Shown piece by piece: positions 24,755 through 32,675 of a DNA stretch of 64,000 nucleotides. The notes beneath the pieces were generated by a model. That model was not told the DNA's origin and made no database searches. It worked only from the letters and a program-made list of their open reading frames with translations. Origin of the DNA: Propionivibrio soli (GTDB lineage: Bacteria > Pseudomonadota > Gammaproteobacteria > Burkholderiales > Rhodocyclaceae); contig NZ_JANZKY010000003.1 in the NCBI RefSeq assembly GCF_025770765.1, forward strand, positions 1 to 64,000, written 5' to 3'. The position numbers were made by a program, and so were the translations under genes. Numbering within the stretch: position 1 is the stretch's first letter; each line of letters opens with the position of its first letter.

Positions 24755-25862
24755 CCTCGATCGGGCTTGCTACTGACGCACCTTCCTTCCGCGTGACGCG
24801 CGTCAGCCGGACACCGTAAGGCAAGCTGGGGTTGAGCCAGCGATCATTGATCGCCTGGTAAAGTGCCTCTACTTGATCGTCGATACTGCTCCCAATGATT
24901 TCGAAGAAACCGCCACGTTCGTTGGGAAGATCCGTACGTCCGAGCAATACCACACTGAGATGCTCGGGGACTGAAACACCCAGGTCCATTAGCATGCGCC
25001 GGAACCGGGCGCCATCTTCGACGCCCCAGACAATCAACGCGGAAAAAGGCAGTCGCCCGTCGTCGACCTGCACCATCAACTCGGCAACAAGGCTTTGCAC
25101 GTAGTCCTCGTCTGGCAGGAGAGGAACCTTGATGGTGTGGAAACTGATGTCGGGGTGTGCTTTCTCAAGGTACTCCCAACGGCGAAAACCAAGCTGCGTT
25201 GCCAGAAGTGGCCGCGATGTGGCGGCGAAAGCTATCTTCCGGTGTCCTCGTTCGAGAAGTCGTTGTGTGGCTTCGGCAAGCGGCTCGCCCCACTCGGTGC
25301 CGACCGCCTCGACGTCAGCACCTACCAACGCAGTACCGTCAACAGCGATCACGTCTGTCTTGTCGCGAATCGCGGCAAGCACTTCGATAGGGATCGGCCG
25401 GTAAGTCGATTGGACAACGCAGGCATCGAATCGCGGCAACCCCTTCAGAACCGCCCGCGCGTGGTTTGGGTCCGAATACGAAACCTCGAGCACTTTCTGG
25501 CCATTGGCGACAAAACGCTCGTGCAGTTTTTCGATAAGCACGCGTCCTCGAGCAATACTGATCGAACGCCGCAGCAGGAGTACTGATCGCGATTCGGCCC
25601 GTGCGGAAGAGACGATTTTTGATTCGCCTCCGTCGCGCGGTTCCCCGGCGTCGGAACCATGCAAGAGGAAGAACGTGCCGCGCCCCACTTGTGAGTCAAC
25701 AAGGCCGCGCGCCCTCATGTCATGAAAGACGCGTTGAACTGACATTTGGGAGAGGCCGAAGCGACGCATCAGTTCGCGGACTGTCGGCAACTTGTCCCCG
25801 GCACGTGCAGTCGTGGACAAGTCGTTGAGATACTTTTCAAGTTCAATGGTTGTATTACGCAT
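24747..25862 (-). CDS. GntR-type regulator with LacI-like ligand-binding domain
   Basis: The 371-residue protein has an N-terminal GntR winged helix (about 1-75): LPTVRELMRRFGLSQMSVQR and FHDMRARGLVDSQVGRGTFF. It is joined to a periplasmic-binding-protein-like domain of LacI type (about 100-360), with RGHRKIAFAATSRPLLATQL, SALIVWGVEDGARFRRML and VPEHLSVVLLGRTDLP. This AraR-like architecture is ligand-responsive repression. ATG 25862 is preferred; the longer frame to 25961 lacks a ribosome site. The CAATACAA element lies 5 bases upstream of the start codon. This suggests autorepression and control of the neighbouring transporter and chemoreceptor promoters that carry the same element. Confidence 0.85.
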   Translation of the reverse strand: MRNTTIELEKYLNDLSTTARAGDKLPTVRELMRRFGLSQMSVQRVFHDMRARGLVDSQVGRGTFFLLHGSDAGEPRDGGESKIVSSARAESRSVLLLRRSISIARGRVLIEKLHERFVANGQKVLEVSYSDPNHARAVLKGLPRFDACVVQSTYRPIPIEVLAAIRDKTDVIAVDGTALVGADVEAVGTEWGEPLAEATQRLLERGHRKIAFAATSRPLLATQLGFRRWEYLEKAHPDISFHTIKVPLLPDEDYVQSLVAELMVQVDDGRLPFSALIVWGVEDGARFRRMLMDLGVSVPEHLSVVLLGRTDLPNERGGFFEIIGSSIDDQVEALYQAINDRWLNPSLPYGVRLTRVTRKEGASVASPIEVN

Positions 25863-25866
25863 ACTG

Positions 25867-25892
25867 ATACAATACAACGCAATTGATGGGGC
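25867..25892 (-). promoter_or_regulatory. Regulator promoter with operator candidate O3
   Basis: On the minus strand TTGTATTGTAT (25877-25867) repeats the O1 11-mer exactly. TATTGT within it could be a -10 box. TTGCCT about 18 bases further upstream, near 25896, could be the -35. Transcription would then begin at or next to the ATG 25862, giving a leaderless message. The operator overlapping the -10 box implies autorepression. Confidence 0.5.
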
Positions 25893-26030
25893 AGGCAATC
25901 GATCCGCGTTTCCGATGGCTGCCTCATAGTCCTCCGGTGACCGCTGGGGGTCCCGCCTCAACCCGACGCAAAGTGTTAGTTAGGCCGAGACGGGAAAGGA
26001 GTGTCACCTCCGTTCGCTGATATTCATCTT

Positions 26031-27065
26031 TCAGCTGGCCGTTAATATGGGGAGGCGGCGATTCAAGCGCAGGACGATGACTGCCGCAAGCAAGGCCAAA
26101 CCGAGCAAGGCCGGAATCGCTGGCTCCGGCACCTGCAACTGCAGCGCCGCCAGCATGGCATTGCCGAGCACTGCATGCACCGCCTTGGTCGGGTGGATGC
26201 CGTCCCAGAAAACGTAGCTGTCGGGGTTGGCACAGACGCTGCCCCCGCCGGTAAAGGTGGAGTCGTCGCCCGTGTAGCAGCGGTCCGACGTATTGCTGAG
26301 GCCAAAAGCGGCCGGATCGGCCACAACCTCGTTGAGCAGGCTGTAGGTATCGAAGCCGATGATGTCGAGCCCGGCGTAGCTGGCCTCGAGCTGGCTGAGT
26401 GCCGCGCCCAGGAGGCCGTTATAGAGGAGCGAAAGCTGGTGCGCTGCCACTTTGGCTGCGGTGCCAAGCTCGCTGACCCGTGGCGTGAGCCCGAGGTCCG
26501 GGGCATTCGGAACCAAAAACTCGCGTGCGCCCTCGGCGTACAGGGCGAGGATGCCGGAGACGATGTCGTTCACGGTGGCAGCCACGTTCGGTATCGGATT
26601 GCCGAACACGTCACTGCTCTTGCCCATGATGATGTCTTGCAAATTATTGGAGCCTCCCCAGACGACGTACAGCGCCGTCGAATTGGCGGCGCCGGGTAGC
26701 GCGGTGTACGCGGCGATTTGGCTCAGTATGCCCATGAAGGGCTGGCCGAAGATCTGGTAGCGCGTGCGCGCGCCGCCAAACGCATAGTTGTTGCCGCCGG
26801 CGGTGGAGGGAGCGGACACAAAGCCGAGGCCTTGAGCGACAACGTCGGAGTAGTTAGGCCCGTTGGTCGCGCGCCCGCCAGAGTCATAGGGTGCGCCGGG
26901 AATCGTTGCTGGCCAGCCGGGCGAGTGCGGAACGTGGGCATACACGTTTTGCACGTTGCCGACGTCGGTCAGGCTATCGCCGAAGAAATAGATGCCGCTA
27001 TACGGCGCGGCGAAGGCTGGCAGTGAAGTGAGGCAGAAAAATAGTACGGCAAGGGTACGGCGCAT
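26031..27065 (-). CDS. Secreted SGNH/GDSL lipase-esterase with PEP-CTERM anchor
   Basis: The 344-residue protein has a signal peptide (MRRTLAVLFFCLTSLPAFA). Block I is YFFGDSLTDVGN with nucleophile Ser. Block III is VVWGGSNNLQD, and block V is FWDGIHPTKAVHAVL with the catalytic Asp-His pair. The C-terminus VPEPAIPALLGLALLAAVIV followed by RLNRR is a PEP-CTERM sorting signal: VPEP motif, membrane helix, basic tail. It should be processed by an exosortase system encoded elsewhere. It likely hydrolyses lipids or short esters outside the cell. It is transcribed alone, convergent with nothing; the GntR-type gene lies downstream on the same strand. Confidence 0.9.
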   Translation of the reverse strand: MRRTLAVLFFCLTSLPAFAAPYSGIYFFGDSLTDVGNVQNVYAHVPHSPGWPATIPGAPYDSGGRATNGPNYSDVVAQGLGFVSAPSTAGGNNYAFGGARTRYQIFGQPFMGILSQIAAYTALPGAANSTALYVVWGGSNNLQDIIMGKSSDVFGNPIPNVAATVNDIVSGILALYAEGAREFLVPNAPDLGLTPRVSELGTAAKVAAHQLSLLYNGLLGAALSQLEASYAGLDIIGFDTYSLLNEVVADPAAFGLSNTSDRCYTGDDSTFTGGGSVCANPDSYVFWDGIHPTKAVHAVLGNAMLAALQLQVPEPAIPALLGLALLAAVIVLRLNRRLPILTAS

Positions 27066-27367
27066 GGCGGTCCTCCTCGGTTGGTCGAACTATCGATTGC
27101 CTATCCGCACGTATTATGCCGAGGTTGAGCCGGCCGGTCGACGGACTTTTGCCCCTGTCATTAACACGGGAATCCATGAGACTCGGGAAGGTCCGCGGTT
27201 CTGACGCGAGGTTGCCCAAAACATGGTGGGCGGGCGAGTTCCAACAGATAGAATGGCGGCCGGCCGGGGTCTCGGGACTCGTCAGACTGGCGAGGGGATG
27301 CCGAGCTTTCTGCGCTAAGTCGCACGGCGGGTACTGAGACGAACAATCAGAAGAACAGAGAAACGTA
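27066..27367. other. Divergent intergenic region between the GDSL lipase and the 247-residue protein gene
   Basis: This region of about 300 bases must contain promoters for both flanking genes. No convincing hexamer pair, operator or small gene was seen. Short frames here are low in complexity and lack ribosome sites. Confidence 0.35.
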
Positions 27368-28111
27368 ATGGACCATCGACTCGGAAAATGGCTGTTTCTT
27401 GCCGGCGCCGCTCTGTTGGCGCTCGCGTTATGGAAAAAGACGGATCTGCCGTCCCCGCAGGAACTCGTGCCCGATCTGCTGGCCGAGCCTGCGCAAGTAG
27501 AAGTGGCGAAATCGCCGTTTCTAGTTGCAGCCGGCGGAATCGAATACACCATCCGCCCGCTATACAGTTACGACCTGTATGGCATGGTGGTCAGCAAGCA
27601 CAACGCCGATACCTGGTGGGACTACCTGCATAAGGAGTGGAACGACAAGCTGAACATCACCGACCTGTGCGTCATCTGGGGAAGCAATGCCAGCAGTGGC
27701 GCCTACCGCGACATCGAGTTCTGGAGCGAGCAATTCACTTGCAATGCGAAGAGCTCATCCCGCGAGACGTGGGAAGCCTTCGACATGACGGCGATCTCGA
27801 ATAACCATTTGCTGACGGCGGATCAACGGGTGGCTAAGGCGCTACGCGGTGTGCGCATTGGGGATCAGGTGCATTTCACCGGCTATCTCGCGGAGTATTC
27901 GCACAACCATGGCATGCCATTCAAGCGCGGCACGAGCATCGTGCGCACCGACTCAGGAAACGGGGCCTGCGAGACGGTGTTCGTGGAGGGATTCGAGGTG
28001 TTGCGCCGTGGCGGCGGACCTTGGTATTCGGTGCAATGGCTGGCCGTAGGCTTGATGATTCTCGGTGTTGTTGCCTGGCTCAGCCTGCCGGTTCGCCTTG
28101 ACCAGCGTTAA
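27368..28111 (+). CDS. Conserved-looking hypothetical protein with two membrane segments
   Basis: The 247-residue protein has an N-terminal membrane segment (WLFLAGAALLALALW, about 9-23) and a C-terminal one (VQWLAVGLMILGVVAWLSL, about 224-242). Between them lies a roughly 190-residue soluble domain, probably periplasmic. It has several Trp, Tyr and Cys residues, including LCVIWGSNAS, FTCNAKSSS and NGACETVFVEGFEVL. The paired Cys residues may form disulfides. The polar domain repeatedly mentions His and aromatic clusters such as YSHNHGMPFKRG. No enzyme family is recognised. It appears to be a monocistronic gene. Confidence 0.7.
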   Translation: MDHRLGKWLFLAGAALLALALWKKTDLPSPQELVPDLLAEPAQVEVAKSPFLVAAGGIEYTIRPLYSYDLYGMVVSKHNADTWWDYLHKEWNDKLNITDLCVIWGSNASSGAYRDIEFWSEQFTCNAKSSSRETWEAFDMTAISNNHLLTADQRVAKALRGVRIGDQVHFTGYLAEYSHNHGMPFKRGTSIVRTDSGNGACETVFVEGFEVLRRGGGPWYSVQWLAVGLMILGVVAWLSLPVRLDQR

Positions 28112-28173
28112 TAGTACGGAAACGGGTGATTTGGAATGCCGATAGAATTCGGTAGGAAAACGCAGGAGATGGG

Positions 28174-28219
28174 CGAAAAAAATCCCTGTTGCCTGCAAAG
28201 AGCGATGACAACAGGGATT
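28174..28219 (-). terminator. Rho-independent terminator of the 40-residue peptide gene
   Basis: On the minus strand AATCCCTGTTG (28219-28209 region) pairs with CAACAGGGATT (28191-28181) over 11 bases around a 17-base loop. It is followed by a run of T residues (28180-28174). It begins two bases after the stop codon of the small membrane peptide gene and gives that gene its own transcript end. Confidence 0.82.
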
Positions 28220-28221
28220 CT

Positions 28222-28344
28222 TTACGACTGTGCTTCCGAGCCGCGTGACGACCTCGAGCGGCTGTCGACGTAGGCTGATATGAGTTGCGGGATCAACGCC
28301 ATGGCCACCAATACGACAGCATAACCCAATTGTTTCAGTTCCAT
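28222..28344 (-). CDS. Small single-pass membrane protein (40 residues)
   Basis: ATG 28344 has AAGGAG eight bases upstream. The peptide begins MELKQLGYAVVLVAMALIPQ, followed by LISAYVDSRSRSS. That gives one hydrophobic helix (about 7-24) and a polar, Ser/Arg-rich tail. A strong terminator follows immediately and a perfect 9-bp inverted repeat lies just before the ribosome site. Together these make a compact, independently expressed unit. Similar tiny membrane proteins often modulate larger membrane complexes, but no partner is evident. Both neighbours (27368-28111 and the phosphoesterase) are read from other transcripts. Confidence 0.68.
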   Translation of the reverse strand: MELKQLGYAVVLVAMALIPQLISAYVDSRSRSSRGSEAQS

Positions 28345-28360
28345 TTTCGATCTCCTTTGT

Positions 28361-28388
28361 CTTGCCAAGCGTTGATTCACTTGGCAAG
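28361..28388. promoter_or_regulatory. 9-bp inverted repeat next to the ribosome site of the small protein gene
   Basis: CTTGCCAAG (28361-28369) and CTTGGCAAG (28380-28388) form a perfect 9-bp inverted repeat with a 10-base spacer. It ends about two bases before the AAGGAG of the 40-residue protein gene. It could be a repressor site or a leader hairpin affecting translation. Confidence 0.6.
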
Positions 28389-28549
28389 CTGAATTGTAGA
28401 GAGACATGCTTTTGTCGTCTGTTGCGTTCATTCGCCGATCCGTGCCAGCGTGTAACAGTATGAAACTTTGAAGCAAATCCAAGTGTCAGCGCATATCCGG
28501 GAATTCGGTGAACTTAAGGATAAATGCTTTTGGAATAGTGTCGGAGGGA

Positions 28550-29542
28550 TTACTGTTTCACCATCACCGGACGCACGGTGAAGACTTCGGGCCGGCGGGT
28601 GTCGACCGTCACGTGAACCCAATGGATGATGGGGCTGCCGAAGGTCTGCAAGCGCGTGAGGTTCGGCAACACGCGTGTCGGTGAGTACAACGGCTTGTCG
28701 AGCTTGAAGTAGTGCGTATCGCCGTGGACCAATAGCACCTGTCCGGCGAAGCGCTCGGTTTCGGCCACCAAGCGCTTCATGAAGCTCTGATATCCGGCGT
28801 ATCGCGGTGCCTGACTCTCATCGACGTTTTCGGTCTCGGGAAGGTCGAAGCCCGGGTCGGCCTGGAAGACCACGACGAGGCCCTTCGCTCCTCGTTCGCG
28901 TGCGATGCGGAACGACTGTTCGATCCACTCGATGTTGGCGGCATCGCGTTCTCCAAACTCGGTGTTGTCCGCGGCGCACTGCACCGGCGTACGAGCGCTC
29001 TTGTTGCTGCAATCCTTCTCGTCGACAACGAGATTATTGTTGCTACCGGGAATGTTGAGGCCAACGAAGACGACGCCCTTATGTGCGAAGCGTGTGTTCT
29101 CCGCATACTTTTGTCCCGGGGCGCCCTGCATGTCGAGCGGCAGCGTCGTCCGTCCGAAGCTGTGCTTTGTCGCGAACATCGTTTGGCGCAGATAGCCGAG
29201 ACGTTCAAGGTTATCGTATCCACCGTTATTGAGGCGGTGGCAATCCGTCCATTCGTTGTCGCCGGGGACGTAGACCACCGGCTTCTTGAACAGTCCGAAC
29301 AGCGCAATGGCTTCGTCGAACGAGGCGTCGGAGCACTGCGAACTGCCATCCTTGATGTCGCCGTCGAAGATCGAGAAAGCGATGTCCGAGGCATTGACGC
29401 TCTTGACGAGCGCCGGCATGTACTTCTCGTCGCCAGCCTTGGCGTAAGGCATGTCGCCCCATAAGCCGAAGGTGAAGGTTTCGGCCTTGGCCGAAAAGGC
29501 GGCGAGTGTGGCGAGAAGAAGGCAGATTTTTTTCGCAGTCAT
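28550..29542 (-). CDS. Secreted metallophosphoesterase
   Basis: The 330-residue protein starts at ATG 29542 with a signal peptide (MTAKKICLLLATLAAFSAKA). The calcineurin-like metal motifs are altered but traceable: FGLWGDMPY (D), IFDGDIKDGSS (GD), VYVPGDNEWTDC (GDN) and VLLVHGDTHYFKLD (GDxHx). A helical insertion holds LNIPGSNNNLV and Cys residues. The enzyme is probably periplasmic and may cleave phosphoesters such as nucleotides or phytate-like compounds; the substrate is unknown. A longer frame extends upstream to 29917, but it overlaps rtcB and has no signal peptide at that start. The gene is divergent from rtcB. Confidence 0.87.
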   Translation of the reverse strand: MTAKKICLLLATLAAFSAKAETFTFGLWGDMPYAKAGDEKYMPALVKSVNASDIAFSIFDGDIKDGSSQCSDASFDEAIALFGLFKKPVVYVPGDNEWTDCHRLNNGGYDNLERLGYLRQTMFATKHSFGRTTLPLDMQGAPGQKYAENTRFAHKGVVFVGLNIPGSNNNLVVDEKDCSNKSARTPVQCAADNTEFGERDAANIEWIEQSFRIARERGAKGLVVVFQADPGFDLPETENVDESQAPRYAGYQSFMKRLVAETERFAGQVLLVHGDTHYFKLDKPLYSPTRVLPNLTRLQTFGSPIIHWVHVTVDTRRPEVFTVRPVMVKQ

Positions 29543-29749
29543 TTGGGTTCCCGTTTGTTTTTGTGAACAGGGTGGAAAATATGGCGGGCAGATTACGGGC
29601 GCATGACAGCGCGGAAACTGTTCCAACAATGAGTCCTTACGCACCGGGGCCATGGGATACGGCGATCGGAACGCACGCTGGTTGCCGGAAGGAAATAGCA
29701 GAGGTAGCAGGATGGTTTTGATGGCGTACCAAGGCAAAGAGGGCATCAC

Positions 29750-30976
29750 ATGAGCGACCGGCAAACGAGTTACCAGCAGATCGATCTGCGGGACGGTAAG
29801 CCGATCAAGATGTGGACACGCGGCGTCCCGGTCGAAGAAGAAGCGCGCGAACAACTGTTGCACACGGCACGGATGCCGTTCATTTTTCACCATCTCGCGG
29901 TGATGCCCGACGTGCACGTTGGCAAAGGGTCGACCATTGGCAGCGTGGTCCCGACACAGGGTGCGATCATCCCCGCCGCGGTTGGCGTCGACATCGGCTG
30001 CGGGATGATGGCTGCGTGCACGACGCTGACGGCGGTCGATCTCCCGGATTCATTGCACGCGTTACGCTCCGCCATCGAGAATGCCGTTCCACATGGGCGT
30101 ACGCCCGGGAAGCATGACCGGGGTGCCTGGACTACGCCGCCGGAGAACGTCGATGCCGCTTGGGACGGACTCGCCGCAGGTTTCCGCCGCATCACGGAGA
30201 AGTATCCTCGCCTACTCAATACGAATAACCGCAACCATTTGGGCACGCTTGGAACCGGCAACCATTTCATCGAGATTTGCCTGGACGAGGCGCAGCGCGT
30301 CTGGATCATGCTGCATTCAGGATCGCGCGGCGTCGGCAACGCGATCGGTAGCCACTTTATCGAGCTTGCACAGAGGGACATGCGGCAACACATCGCCGAT
30401 TTGCCGCATCGAGACCTGGCATACCTCGAGGAAGGCAGCCGGCACTTTGCCGACTACGTCGAGGCCGTGGGTTGGGCGCAGGATTTCGCGCGGCGCAATC
30501 GCGCCGTGATGATGCAGAACATCATTGAGGCTGTACGTCGCGTGATTTCGAAACCGTTCGAGGCGAACGTCGAGGCCGTTAACTGCCATCACAACTACGT
30601 GCAGAAGGAAATGCACTTCGGAACCGAAGTGTTCGTGACACGCAAAGGCGCGGTCTCTGCGCGCAAAGGCGAGTTGGGCATCATCCCGGGGTCGATGGGA
30701 GCCAAGAGCTTCATCGTGCGCGGTCTCGGCAACGAGGAGTCATTCTGCTCATGCAGCCACGGCGCGGGGCGGACGATGAGCCGCACGCAAGCGAAGAAGC
30801 GTTTCTCCGTCGCTGATCAGGAACGAGCTACGGCGCATGTCGAATGCCGTAAGGATGCCGACGTGATCGATGAGATACCGATGGCGTACAAAAACATCGA
30901 CGCGGTGATGAACGCTCAACGCGATCTGGTCGAAGTCGTACACACGCTGCGGCAGGTGGTGTGCGTCAAGGGGTGA
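29750..30976 (+). CDS. rtcB: RNA-splicing ligase RtcB
   Basis: The 408-residue length is typical of bacterial RtcB. The metal and guanylate site residues are in GVDIGCGMMAA (Asp-x-x-Cys), LGTGNHFIEI, HSGSRGVGN, VNCHHNYVQKE and the nucleophile His in CSHGAGRTMSR. It joins 2',3'-cyclic phosphate or 3'-phosphate ends to 5'-OH RNA ends using GTP and Mn2+. The ATG is preceded by GAGGGC. No rtcA or rtcR gene is adjacent, so it may act in general RNA repair, and its control is not evident from the region. Confidence 0.95.
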   Translation: MSDRQTSYQQIDLRDGKPIKMWTRGVPVEEEAREQLLHTARMPFIFHHLAVMPDVHVGKGSTIGSVVPTQGAIIPAAVGVDIGCGMMAACTTLTAVDLPDSLHALRSAIENAVPHGRTPGKHDRGAWTTPPENVDAAWDGLAAGFRRITEKYPRLLNTNNRNHLGTLGTGNHFIEICLDEAQRVWIMLHSGSRGVGNAIGSHFIELAQRDMRQHIADLPHRDLAYLEEGSRHFADYVEAVGWAQDFARRNRAVMMQNIIEAVRRVISKPFEANVEAVNCHHNYVQKEMHFGTEVFVTRKGAVSARKGELGIIPGSMGAKSFIVRGLGNEESFCSCSHGAGRTMSRTQAKKRFSVADQERATAHVECRKDADVIDEIPMAYKNIDAVMNAQRDLVEVVHTLRQVVCVKG

Positions 30977-31037
30977 TTCAGGAGTAACGCGCGTTCGCGT
31001 CGCGCGAAAATAGTGTGCCGTGCGTTCGATGAGAGCC

Positions 31038-31054
31038 GGCCGCAAGGGGCGGCC
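31038..31054 (-). terminator. Weak GC hairpin between rtcB and the RDD gene
   Basis: GGCCGC (31038-31043) and GCGGCC (31049-31054) form a 6-bp stem in the 90-base gap between the convergent rtcB and RDD gene ends. No T tract is seen, so a termination role is only suggested by position. Confidence 0.3.
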
Positions 31055-31066
31055 TGCCACCTGGGA

Positions 31067-31816
31067 TTACCGCCCGGGTTTTGGCGAGCGATCTTCCCGG
31101 TGTCTGCCGAGCAGCGCGTTGCCGATCCGGAACAGCCGCCGTTGGGCCGCCTCAGGACGCAAACCTTCGGTCAGCGGCAACGCAAGCTCGGCAAGTTCGT
31201 GGGCGCGGGCTTCGGTCAATGTCGCCGCACGCTGGCGATATTCGAGGATGGCGCGTTGTTCGGCGAGCGTGAGCGGAAATGGCGCCGGTTCGGCGTCTTC
31301 GAAATCGTCCTTGATCGTTGGTGGCCGGTCTTCGCTACGATAGACGACGACGGTGCCGGCGATCAGGTCGCCGAGCCGCTTGCCGTTGGCATTGAGCCAG
31401 AGCGTCAGCAGGCCGCAGGCATAACCGAAGGGGAGAAAGTCGACAACGCGCAGCGTGTTGCGCGCGAACGAGGCGCCCCAGCCGATCGGGGTGCCGTCGT
31501 CGTGCAGAACGACGAGATTGGATAGCTTCTTCCCTGGTGTCGCACCGTGCCAATACACCTCGAAGAACACCGGGTAGAACCACTCGAGAAGAAAGGCGAT
31601 GAGCATCGCGACAGCCGAACCGAGGCGCCCGAAATAGCCGAGCACCATGGCGGCGGCCGCGAACAGCAGCAGGCGGAAGGCGAAATCGAATAGCCACGCG
31701 CGGACGCGGACGGTAGGGCCGGCGACGCGCAAGTTGAGTTCGCATCCCTCCGGCATGGCAACCCGCCGCACCGTATCGAGCGGTGCGGCGAACAGCGATG
31801 ATCCAGTCTCGGTCAT
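31067..31816 (-). CDS. RDD family membrane protein
   Basis: The 249-residue protein has an RDD domain: VRVRAWLFDFAFRLLLFAAA (Arg-x-x-Asp-like start of helix 1), VYWHGATPGKKLSNLVVLHD and WGASFARNTLRVVDFLPFGY. It has three hydrophobic segments in the first 140 residues and a charged soluble C-terminal half. RDD proteins have been linked to ion exchange or stress tolerance in a few cases, but the function here is unknown. ATG 31816 overlaps the stop of the upstream gene (ATGA), so translation is coupled. It is the last gene of the SpoIIM-MoxR operon. Confidence 0.83.
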   Translation of the reverse strand: MTETGSSLFAAPLDTVRRVAMPEGCELNLRVAGPTVRVRAWLFDFAFRLLLFAAAAMVLGYFGRLGSAVAMLIAFLLEWFYPVFFEVYWHGATPGKKLSNLVVLHDDGTPIGWGASFARNTLRVVDFLPFGYACGLLTLWLNANGKRLGDLIAGTVVVYRSEDRPPTIKDDFEDAEPAPFPLTLAEQRAILEYRQRAATLTEARAHELAELALPLTEGLRPEAAQRRLFRIGNALLGRHREDRSPKPGR

Positions 31817-32643
31817 TGACCGCCGGCAGTGAAGATTTCTTTGTACGAAACGTAGGTCGAGCAGACCATCGTCGGCACGAGGACGAGCCAGCCGAGCCCG
31901 ACCGGAATCGTCGCGATGATGGCAAGGACGATGAAGACGATGCCGTAGATCAGGAAAGGCATCATGTTGCGCCAACATCCCTGGAAACTCAGCTTCATGG
32001 CGCGCGCCGCCGGCACGTCATGCAGGGCGACGAGCGCGGGCGCAAACCACATCGCCATGGCGAGCGGAATGCCGAGGGCGACGCCCAGCAGCACGCCGCC
32101 CATGATCGTGGAAAGGGCGACACCGCCGCCGTGGCCGCCCTTGAACATCGCCATCGCAACACCGGCGCCCGAGATGGCGAAGATGATGATTCCGATCGCC
32201 ACGAAACCGAGCATGTAGAGCAGACCGACGAGAGCCAACTGCCAGAAGTTGTTCTGGAAGCCGGCGAAAAGGTGGCCGAAACTCAAGCCCTCGCCGTTAT
32301 CCAGCGCGTAGCAGCCGAGCATCAGGCCGCCGCCAAACACGGGGATCAACAGGTAGGTCGCGATTTGGCCGACGAGCGGGATCATGCCGAGCACGACGTT
32401 GATGATGATGAGCACGACGCCGATACCGATCCATAGCCCCGTCGCTTCGCGGAAGAGACTCCAACCTTCGCTCCACCACGCGGTGCCGCGACCGGTGCCG
32501 ACGCGGTCGGCTTCGTCGAGCAAGGTACCGTCGCCGGCACTGCGCGTGTCTTCGACGTGCGCCGTCGGTGCCTGGTACGGATTGTCGGTCCAGGCGGCGG
32601 GAAGCGGGCGTTCTTTTCTGCCTGACGGGTTCTGATCGGACAT
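31813..32643 (-). CDS. BPSS1780 family membrane protein
   Basis: The 276-residue protein starts at ATG 32643 with AGGGAG eight bases upstream. A polar N-terminus (about 1-55) precedes five or six membrane helices: LWIGIGVVLIIINVVLG, IATYLLIPVFGGGLMLGCYA, LALVGLLYMLGFVAIGIIIF and others. The LHDVPAARAMKLSFQGCWRN segment near 200-220 is characteristic of this betaproteobacterial family of unknown function. It is 32 bases after the DUF58 gene and overlaps the RDD gene, in a seven-gene row on the same strand. A role in envelope maintenance is inferred from its neighbours. Confidence 0.83.
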   Translation of the reverse strand: MSDQNPSGRKERPLPAAWTDNPYQAPTAHVEDTRSAGDGTLLDEADRVGTGRGTAWWSEGWSLFREATGLWIGIGVVLIIINVVLGMIPLVGQIATYLLIPVFGGGLMLGCYALDNGEGLSFGHLFAGFQNNFWQLALVGLLYMLGFVAIGIIIFAISGAGVAMAMFKGGHGGGVALSTIMGGVLLGVALGIPLAMAMWFAPALVALHDVPAARAMKLSFQGCWRNMMPFLIYGIVFIVLAIIATIPVGLGWLVLVPTMVCSTYVSYKEIFTAGGQ

Positions 32644-32675
32644 GCTTTTCTCCCTGGTTCGGTGTGGTGAATTCT

